Positions 7,474-12,024 of a DNA stretch of 12,024 nt are shown one piece after another (positions within the stretch are counted from its first letter, which is position 1; the number at the start of each line of letters is the position of its first letter). The stretch lies in NCBI GenBank assembly GCA_030378125.1, contig JAUCGN010000037.1, positions 1 through 12,024 of the forward strand. The letters are read 5' to 3'. The translations under genes were made by a program, and so were the position numbers. The notes under the pieces are model-generated. The model ran no database searches. It worked only from the letters and a program-made list of their open reading frames with translations, and was not told where the DNA came from. The DNA is from Thiotrichales bacterium HSG1. GTDB taxonomy: Bacteria > Pseudomonadota > Gammaproteobacteria > Beggiatoales > Beggiatoaceae.

Positions 7474-8279
7474 GCATAGAAATGGTTTGTTACACAGATA
7501 CTGGTCGGGTTCGTAAGCACAATGAGGATTATATAGTTGGCGACGAAAAATTAGGATTAGCAGTGTTGGCAGATGGAATGGGAGGTTATCAAGCAGGTGA
7601 GATAGCGAGTGAAATGGCAGTTTCAACTGTAATGAATTATATGAAAGCTCCGATTAAATCCCACGTTGAACGCCAAACCAATCATCGTTATCATCCTTCT
7701 ACTGTACAACTAGAACAAGCCGTATTAAAGGCTAACCATATTATTTATCAGGCTGCTGAACGTCATTCTGAATATCAAGGTATGGGGACTACTATAGTTG
7801 CTACTTTATTTCATAATAATTGTCTTAGCATAGCTCATGTTGGAGATTCACGTCTGTATAGGATAAGAGAACGAAAACTTCAGCAAGTCACCAAAGATCA
7901 CTCAGTATTACAAGAGTTAATTGATTGTGGTTTTTATACTTCCGAACAAGCACGTCATTCACCTAATAGAAATTTAGTCACCAGAGCATTGGGAGTTGGT
8001 GAAGAAGTTAATGTAGAAATTCAAGAGCAATTGGTACACACTCAAGATATTTTTTTGTTATGCTCTGATGGTTTAAATGATATGTTGGAAGATAAAAAAA
8101 TTAATGAATTAATTCAACGTTCTAGTAGCTTAAAACAAGCGGCAGAATTATTAATTGCAGCAGCAAACAACAAAGGTGGTAATGACAATATTTCTTTGAT
8201 TTTGATTCGACCATCTAATATAACAGTGAAACCACGTTTAAATTGGTTTAGTAGATTTATGAAAATGTTAAGTTCTTAA
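7470..8279 (+). CDS. PP2C-family (PPM) protein phosphatase
   Basis: 269-residue soluble Mg/Mn-dependent Ser/Thr phosphatase of the PrpC/Stp1/PstP type, with no membrane segment. Metal-site and core motifs are intact: R13-x-x-x-HNED20, DGMGG (D35), GMGTT, GDSR (D126), a DHS motif, NLVTRALG, CSDG (D200) and GGNDN (D239). It probably reverses phosphorylation by the adjacent kinase, as in PknB/PstP and PrkC/PrpC pairs. The start is GTG at 7470, overlapping the kinase stop in GTGA. An AGAGGG Shine-Dalgarno sequence about 7 nt upstream supports GTG over the next ATG at 7482, which has none. The overlap implies translational coupling and stoichiometric production of kinase and phosphatase. The length is typical of bacterial catalytic-only PP2C proteins. 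Confidence 0.94.
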   Translation: MSIEMVCYTDTGRVRKHNEDYIVGDEKLGLAVLADGMGGYQAGEIASEMAVSTVMNYMKAPIKSHVERQTNHRYHPSTVQLEQAVLKANHIIYQAAERHSEYQGMGTTIVATLFHNNCLSIAHVGDSRLYRIRERKLQQVTKDHSVLQELIDCGFYTSEQARHSPNRNLVTRALGVGEEVNVEIQEQLVHTQDIFLLCSDGLNDMLEDKKINELIQRSSSLKQAAELLIAAANNKGGNDNISLILIRPSNITVKPRLNWFSRFMKMLSS

Positions 8280-8449
8280 TTTGATAGTTTTGAACAAAGT
8301 AGTATAAAATTAAATAAGCATTTAGTAATGAATGAAAGAATCCCTGCCCAAATAGCTCCTATGTCTTGTATTTTTACCTTAATAGTTACATGTTGCATTA
8401 AATGAGTAATTAGATTAAGATGTTGTGTAGGTATACAATTTTGTAACAT
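8276..8449 (-). CDS. Possible 57-residue small ORF (uncertain)
   Basis: 57 codons from ATG 8449 to TAA at 8276-8278, convergent with and overlapping the last 4 nt of the phosphatase gene. An AAGGTAGG Shine-Dalgarno-like stretch lies 5-13 nt before the ATG, better than several certain genes here. The product begins MLQNCIPTQHLNLIT and has a hydrophobic C-terminal half (IWAGILSF, then CLFNFILLCS) that could be one membrane helix. I do not recognise a family. The same frame continues upstream open for 47 more codons except for one TAG, so it may instead be the tail of a broken gene. Confidence 0.25.
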   Translation of the reverse strand: MLQNCIPTQHLNLITHLMQHVTIKVKIQDIGAIWAGILSFITKCLFNFILLCSKLSN

Positions 8450-8658
8450 AATTACCTACCTTATAACTACAAGCTTTATGCCTAAGATACTCTTCTGTAT
8501 TGGTGAAGAAGGTGTGGACATATCTATAACAATCTCTTTGGCTTCAGAGTGCAATATACCTCTGATATATTTAACATAATTTTTATAGATAACACTACCC
8601 TAATGCATGACTATCTTTTTTCACCACTTTGTTCTGTACAAAAACATTCTATTAAGAA
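8280..8658. other. 379-nt gap between phosphatase and prmC
   Basis: No confident plus-strand gene is seen; the longest plus ORF I noticed here is about 33 codons from an ATG in the middle. The gap holds the minus-strand relic or small ORF, the 8427-8459 hairpin, and a perfect 6-bp inverted repeat TCAGAG/CTCTGA with a 10-nt loop (8544-8549, 8560-8565). That repeat could be an operator. No classic GC-rich hairpin with a T-run follows the phosphatase gene, and no convincing promoter for prmC was found. Confidence 0.5.
8427..8459 (-). promoter_or_regulatory. Hairpin enclosing the small-ORF ribosome binding site
   Basis: GTAGGTA and TACCTAC form a perfect 7-bp stem (8427-8433 with 8453-8459). An inner TACAA/TTGTA stem (8434-8438 with 8441-8445) is separated from the outer stem by a bulge. 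On the minus strand one arm is the Shine-Dalgarno-like GTAGGTA and the bulge carries the ATG at 8449, so folding would mask initiation of the 57-codon ORF. It could also simply be a DNA palindrome. Confidence 0.3.
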
Positions 8659-8664
8659 TTGAAA

Positions 8665-9501
8665 ATGCCTCCATCTTTGGATACAGTCATTAATTCATCT
8701 ATTCCACAATTACTTAATTCCAATACTTCACGTTTGGATGTTGAGATTTTGCTGTGTCATGTTTTAAGGAAAAATCGTAGTTATTTATATACATGGCCTC
8801 AAAAACAATTAACTTCTGATCAATATATTCAATTTCAAACTTTATTGTCTCAAAGAATTTCAGGTAAACCAATTGCTTACTTAATTGGCCATAGAGAATT
8901 TTGGTCATTGGATTTACAAGTAACTCAAGATACGTTAATCCCACGCCCAGAAACTGAACTGTTGGTGGAACAGGCTTTGATACGTCTACCAATAATTTCT
9001 AAAATAATTGATTTGGGTACTGGCACTGGTGCTGTTGCTTTGGCAATTGCAAAAGAACGACCTAAATCCCACATAATTGCTATTGATAAATTTCCTCAAG
9101 TTCTACAAGTTGCTAAAAATAATGCACAACGTTTGGAATTATATAATATAGAATTTATTATTAGTGATTGGTTTTCTAATTGTTTGAAAACAGTAGATTT
9201 AATTGTATCAAATCCACCTTATATTAGTCTCAATGATCCACATTTAACTCAAGGCGATGTTCAGTACGAACCAAGTAGCTCATTAGTTGCCGGAGCGGAT
9301 GGTTTAGATGATATAAAGCGGATTGTTATACAATCGTATGGACATTTGTTTAATCAAGGTTGGTTGCTGTTGGAACATGGCTATAATCAGGCTAAACAAG
9401 TGCGTTATTTATTAGAGGAAAGTAATTATAAAGCTGTCACAACCTATGCTGATTTAGCTGGGCAGCCAAGAGTTACAGTTGGACAGAAATCTGACAAATA
9501 A
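8665..9501 (+). CDS. prmC: Peptide chain release factor N5-glutamine methyltransferase
   Basis: 278-residue HemK/PrmC enzyme, which transfers a methyl group from S-adenosylmethionine to the glutamine of the GGQ motif in release factors RF1 and RF2. Features, numbered from the ATG at 8665, are a helical N-terminal substrate-binding domain (about 1-75), IGHREFW (75-81), PRPETE (93-98), SAM-binding motif DLGTGTG (116-122), an acidic residue at D141, and catalytic NPPY (183-186) that holds the substrate glutamine. Length matches the family. A TTG at 8659 is also in frame, but an AAGA stretch is spaced about 8 nt from the ATG and only 2 nt from the TTG, so ATG is preferred. The usual upstream neighbour prfA is absent; the gene stands alone after a 379-nt gap and is convergent with the transglycosylase gene. 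Confidence 0.93.
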   Translation: MPPSLDTVINSSIPQLLNSNTSRLDVEILLCHVLRKNRSYLYTWPQKQLTSDQYIQFQTLLSQRISGKPIAYLIGHREFWSLDLQVTQDTLIPRPETELLVEQALIRLPIISKIIDLGTGTGAVALAIAKERPKSHIIAIDKFPQVLQVAKNNAQRLELYNIEFIISDWFSNCLKTVDLIVSNPPYISLNDPHLTQGDVQYEPSSSLVAGADGLDDIKRIVIQSYGHLFNQGWLLLEHGYNQAKQVRYLLEESNYKAVTTYADLAGQPRVTVGQKSDK

Positions 9502-9751
9502 TTCTACAATTAGGTAAATTGGTACTGGGTATCGACTATTAAGAAAAGTAAAACTTGTTAAATATCAATTGATTATAATATTTAAGTATTTTTGTAAACT
9601 TCAAAATAGTACAAACCCACTACCCGACACCCAATATCAATCAACTCCAATCTCAGAGTTAATAAAAATAGAATTTAAAAAAGCAAAACTCCACATGTTC
9701 ATATCTAAATAAAAATACCAATAAGGTTTAATTTCGTATTCATAAATCATT
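9502..9751. other. Convergent intergenic region, prmC and transglycosylase
   Basis: A 250-nt non-coding gap holding the imperfect palindrome described separately. Other structures are a CAATT/AATTG hairpin just after prmC and AACTC/GAGTT with an 8-nt loop near 9641-9658. Neither is followed by a T-run in the sense of the adjacent gene. On the minus strand, T-rich runs follow the transglycosylase stop. No clear canonical terminator is seen, so the palindrome is the best candidate for ending both transcripts. Confidence 0.4.
9521..9639. repeat. Imperfect palindrome with degenerate heptad repeats
   Basis: Outer arms 9523-9540 and 9605-9622 are inverted repeats with 14 of 18 positions matching. 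Inside are AAGT/ACTT (9546-9549, 9598-9601) and a perfect 8-bp TTAAATAT/ATATTTAA (9558-9565, 9578-9585) with a 12-nt loop. The right arm is a degenerate heptad series: CAAACCC, ACTACCC, GACACCC, AATATCA (9612-9639). The left arm has similar heptads on the opposite strand (TACTGGG, TATCGAC). It lies between convergent genes, so it may end transcription from both sides or be a small miniature mobile or repeat element. Confidence 0.55.
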
Positions 9752-10480
9752 TTACATTAACTTTTTATAAACATTGTACAGCCGCATAACTTTTTTAACG
9801 TAATGCTTAGTTTCCCTGTATGGTGGAATTTTATTACCGTACTTCATAACTGCATTTTCACCTGCATTGTAAGCAGCTAAAGCCAAACGTAAATTATTGT
9901 TAAACAAACCAATTAAATGTTTCAAATATTTGGCTCCACCATACACATTATCTTTAGCGTTAGTACGATTTTTGACTCCAAATCGTCTTGCTGTCGCCGG
10001 CATAAGCTGCATCAGTCCAACTGCTCCTTTAGGAGAAACAGCCCTGGGATTAAAAGCTGATTCTGTTTGAATTACGGCATGTAACAAAGCCGGTTCCAAA
10101 TTGGTTAGACTAGCGATATCTCCAATTAAACCACCATATTTACTATATTTACGATGTATTTTATTCCGCAAACCGGTAGGTAAAGAAAATGATGGCAACT
10201 TAACTCCCCCAATATAAATGAGCTTATATCTGGAATTATTAGGTTTATTCTTTAGATTATCAGTTAGGTGAATTGTACCCTTGGAATCTACATATTTATA
10301 AATTTTTAAACGACTATCCTTACTTTTTGACTTGTTATGAATTTTAACTGTTGAACGATGAGTGGGCGCTTTATCCGTATAATGTCGTACTCCGTTAGAA
10401 TCTACAAAACTGTAAATATTACTGCCAGCTAACACGTGAACACTACAAAACATTATAGCTAAAAATATGATTTTTTTCAT
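9752..10480 (-). CDS. Lytic transglycosylase (SLT) with two DUF4124 repeats
   Basis: 242-residue exported peptidoglycan lytic transglycosylase. It would cleave the MurNAc-GlcNAc bond and form 1,6-anhydro-MurNAc in the periplasm. The N-terminus is a signal peptide (MKKIIFLAIM onward) with a likely cut after VLA18. Two short repeats of DUF4124 type follow: IYSFVDSNGVRHYTD (22-36) and IYKYVDSKGTIHLTD (60-74). The SLT domain spans about 113-235, with catalytic E140 in QTESAFNPRAVSP, GLMQLMPATA (155-164) and AYNAG (203-207). The start lies 32 nt after the stop of the upstream GspF/PilC-family gene, so the two are probably co-transcribed. A GGTAG about 10 nt before the ATG may serve as ribosome binding site. 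It could aid passage of an envelope machine or act in wall turnover; the specific role is inference. Confidence 0.92.
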   Translation of the reverse strand: MKKIIFLAIMFCSVHVLAGSNIYSFVDSNGVRHYTDKAPTHRSTVKIHNKSKSKDSRLKIYKYVDSKGTIHLTDNLKNKPNNSRYKLIYIGGVKLPSFSLPTGLRNKIHRKYSKYGGLIGDIASLTNLEPALLHAVIQTESAFNPRAVSPKGAVGLMQLMPATARRFGVKNRTNAKDNVYGGAKYLKHLIGLFNNNLRLALAAYNAGENAVMKYGNKIPPYRETKHYVKKVMRLYNVYKKLM

Positions 10481-10512
10481 ATTATAAATCTACCAAATTT
10501 TTTAAAGCAAAA

Positions 10513-11718
10513 TTAATATTGCATGTCATTAATACTAAAAATTGCAGATAACATAGTGATAACTATTGCACCAACCACTATACCTAAAATTAAAATTAAC
10601 AATGGTTCTGACAAAGCGACTAAACGTGAAGTTTGTTGTTTAACTGATTTATCAAAGGTTTCTACTAATTTATCCAAAATCATGGCGGTGCGTCCAGATT
10701 CTTCTCCAACTATCACTAATTGAGCCAACAACACTGGAAATATTCCTTCACTAACCAAAGATTTACCCAATCCAATTCCACCACGAACTGACTCTTCAAT
10801 TTTAGCAAGGCTTTCTGATAACACTTGGTTTTCTATCACCCCTTTGGTTATATGCAAACCCTTTAACAACGGGATTCCAGCCCCTAATAAGGCTCCTAAA
10901 GTCCGGCAAAACCGAGAAGATTCAGCTTGTAAAATTAACTCTCCAAATAATGGAATAGATAGTATTATCTTATCACGTTGGAAACGTCTTTCTGGAGTTT
11001 TATCCAACTGTTTCCAGCCATATACCATTAAAATTGGAATAAAAATTAAGCTTAAACCATAGGTCTTCAACCAGTCACTTAAAGACAATAAAAAAGCTGC
11101 TGAAGCTGGGATGTTAGAACCCATATCTTCAAATAAACTAGCAAATGACGGAACCACATATACCATCAATAATATCACACTACCAATACCAACTACTAAT
11201 AAGATAAATGGATAAATAAGAGAGGATATAATGTTACGTTTTGCTTCATCGGCTGAAGCTAGAAAATGGGCTAATTTAGGCAATAATTGGTCCAAAATTC
11301 CACCCTCTTCACCAGCATGGACCATGTTTATATACATGCGTGAGAAAATATCAGGTCTAGTCTGCAAAGCTTCTGCCAAACTTTTCCCCTCTTTCACATC
11401 ACGCCGTAAATTTTCGATTAATTCTTGTACTGCTCGTTTTTCAGTTATACCTTCTAACAATCCCAAGGCTCTATCTAAAGGTACTTGGGCTTCAACTAAA
11501 GTACATAATCCATCAGTAAAATCAATTATATCAGTAGTGTTAATAGATTGCCGTTTAAACAGGTTAATACTTTCTGCTTGTTGCTCTATTTTTAAGGGTA
11601 TTAATTGCTGATTTTGTAGGTTAGTAACAACTTCCTGCTCAGTTTCCGCATTTATTTGCCCCTCTTTTATTTTACCTTCAACATCACAGGCTTGATAGTT
11701 ATATTTATGAATTGCCAT
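10513..11718 (-). CDS. Type II secretion/type IV pilus F family protein (GspF/PilC)
   Basis: 401-residue polytopic inner-membrane platform protein. The N-terminus (MAIHKYNYQACDVEGKIKEG) has the GspF/PilC opening. Two T2SSF domains follow: about 65-190, containing MVHAGEEGG (132-140), and about 267-392, containing VIVGEESG (335-342). Membrane helices lie at about 166-190, 218-235 and 368-393, and the length is normal. Such proteins sit at the base of the secretion or pilus machine and couple the cytoplasmic ATPase to the pseudopilus or pilus. I cannot decide between the GspF and PilC roles; the opening looks GspF-like. No ATPase, secretin or pilin gene is nearby, so it is an orphan here, between rpoH and a transglycosylase gene. 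The ATG has no strong Shine-Dalgarno motif. Confidence 0.9.
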   Translation of the reverse strand: MAIHKYNYQACDVEGKIKEGQINAETEQEVVTNLQNQQLIPLKIEQQAESINLFKRQSINTTDIIDFTDGLCTLVEAQVPLDRALGLLEGITEKRAVQELIENLRRDVKEGKSLAEALQTRPDIFSRMYINMVHAGEEGGILDQLLPKLAHFLASADEAKRNIISSLIYPFILLVVGIGSVILLMVYVVPSFASLFEDMGSNIPASAAFLLSLSDWLKTYGLSLIFIPILMVYGWKQLDKTPERRFQRDKIILSIPLFGELILQAESSRFCRTLGALLGAGIPLLKGLHITKGVIENQVLSESLAKIEESVRGGIGLGKSLVSEGIFPVLLAQLVIVGEESGRTAMILDKLVETFDKSVKQQTSRLVALSEPLLILILGIVVGAIVITMLSAIFSINDMQY

Positions 11719-11750
11719 TTTTCAATTTTGTCAAATATGAAGACAATTGA

Positions 11751-11779
11751 ATATTAACATGTTTTATATTTCAACTCAA
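11751..11779 (-). promoter_or_regulatory. Candidate promoter for the GspF/PilC-family gene
   Basis: In the 91-nt gap after rpoH the minus strand shows TTGAGT (11774-11779), a 17-nt spacer, and TAATAT (11751-11756). Each matches the sigma-70 consensus at 4 of 6 positions. It is placed about 30 nt before the ATG. A TTGTC/GACAA inverted repeat lies between it and the start. The match is weak and could be chance in A+T-rich DNA. Confidence 0.25.
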
Positions 11780-11809
11780 CTATTTTACAAATTCAGTAGT
11801 TGGAGCTTT

Positions 11810-12024
11810 TCACAATAAAAATGCAATATTTTTACCCAACTTTTTAATCGCATTACTTTCAATTTGACGTATGCGTTCTGCTGATACTTGATAATCTTTA
11901 GCTAGTTCTTGTAAGGTAACTTTTTTATCACTTAACCAACGTTTTTGTAAAATATCTTGACTTCTCATATCCAGTTTTTTAATTGCGGCGTATAAATGTC
12001 CATAACCACATTCTTTCCAATTTA
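11810..12024 (-). CDS. rpoH: RNA polymerase sigma-32 factor, C-terminal part
   Basis: The last 70 codons and stop of a sigma factor whose start lies beyond the right edge. The visible protein carries sigma region 4.2: [14 protein letters not shown], then [20 protein letters not shown], then [12 protein letters not shown], ending ten residues or fewer after that helix. The pattern LD-RSQDI--RWL with TLQEL and VSAERIRQ-E is that of RpoH, the heat-shock sigma factor, rather than RpoD. The helix-turn-helix would read the -35 element of heat-shock promoters. The stop is TGA at 11810-11812, 91 nt before the next gene on the same strand. The rest of the gene, including regions 2 and 3, is outside the window, so completeness cannot be judged. 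Confidence 0.9.
   Translation of the reverse strand, partial: NWKECGYGHLYAAIKKLDMRSQDILQKRWLSDKKVTLQELAKDYQVSAERIRQIESNAIKKLGKNIAFLL

Larger units (their letters stand above)
8276..8599 (-). pseudogene. Possible gene relic with in-frame TAG
   Basis: Minus-strand frame open from 8599 to the TAA at 8276-8278 apart from a single TAG at 8456-8458, giving 47 codons then 59 codons. In DNA this A+T-rich a random frame should meet a stop every dozen or so codons, so one stop in about 107 hints at former coding. The first part contains HSEAKEIVIDMSTPSSPIQ, which loosely recalls the IDMS stretch in the DDE domain of ISL3-type transposases. That resemblance is from memory and too short to rely on. No terminal repeats were found. 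Alternatives are non-coding DNA or a separate small ORF (8276-8449). Confidence 0.25.

Noticed and set aside
8659..8664. TTG at 8659 as the start of prmC
   Set aside because: The ATG six nt later has better spacing from the AAGA motif and needs no rare start codon.
11231..11611. 126-codon plus-strand open frame inside the GspF/PilC-family gene
   Set aside because: Antisense shadow of a complete, well-conserved protein; no family features seen.
1..12024. CRISPR array, tRNA or rRNA gene, complete insertion sequence
   Set aside because: No regularly spaced short identical repeats, cloverleaf-like segments, rRNA stretches or transposase with terminal repeats were seen on either strand.

Overview
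The window is strongly A+T-rich, densely coded DNA that looks gammaproteobacterial. The supporting genes are an RpoH-type sigma-32 C-terminus, a GspF/PilC-family inner-membrane protein, a small DUF4124 plus SLT transglycosylase, and a CHASE2 receptor Ser/Thr kinase coupled to a PP2C phosphatase. That mix, the A+T richness and a heptanucleotide repeat patch would suit a Thiotrichales/Beggiatoa-like sulfur bacterium. The genus-level suggestion is inference; no rRNA is present to test it.

Left part (1-4761): a lemA gene on the minus strand is divergent from three tandem paralogous DUF3137 membrane-protein genes on the plus strand. LemA and DUF3137 proteins are commonly encoded together. Here DUF3137 is triplicated, with spacers of exactly 42 nt, and the copies share near-identical 3' ends. 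A diverged fourth copy of the spacer follows the third gene and ends where the next start codon would be, which now reads ATA.

Middle (4762-8658): a spacer leads to an 823-residue transmembrane CHASE2 Ser/Thr kinase whose stop overlaps the GTG start of a PP2C phosphatase (GTGA junction). This is a reversible protein-phosphorylation module with a periplasmic sensor. A 379-nt gap follows. On its minus strand it holds a long, nearly open frame broken by one TAG (probable relic or small ORF), including a 57-codon ORF whose ribosome binding site lies in a hairpin.

Right part (8659-12024): prmC (release-factor glutamine methyltransferase, plus strand) faces three minus-strand genes, transcribed in the order rpoH (C-terminal 70 codons only), a GspF/PilC-family gene and a lytic transglycosylase. 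Between the convergent ends of prmC and the transglycosylase lies a roughly 120-bp imperfect palindrome made partly of degenerate GGG-containing heptads.

The most unusual part is the homogenised DUF3137 array opposite lemA, beside a receptor kinase/phosphatase pair. A functional link between the two is a hypothesis from proximity only. No tRNA, rRNA, CRISPR array or intact insertion sequence was seen.
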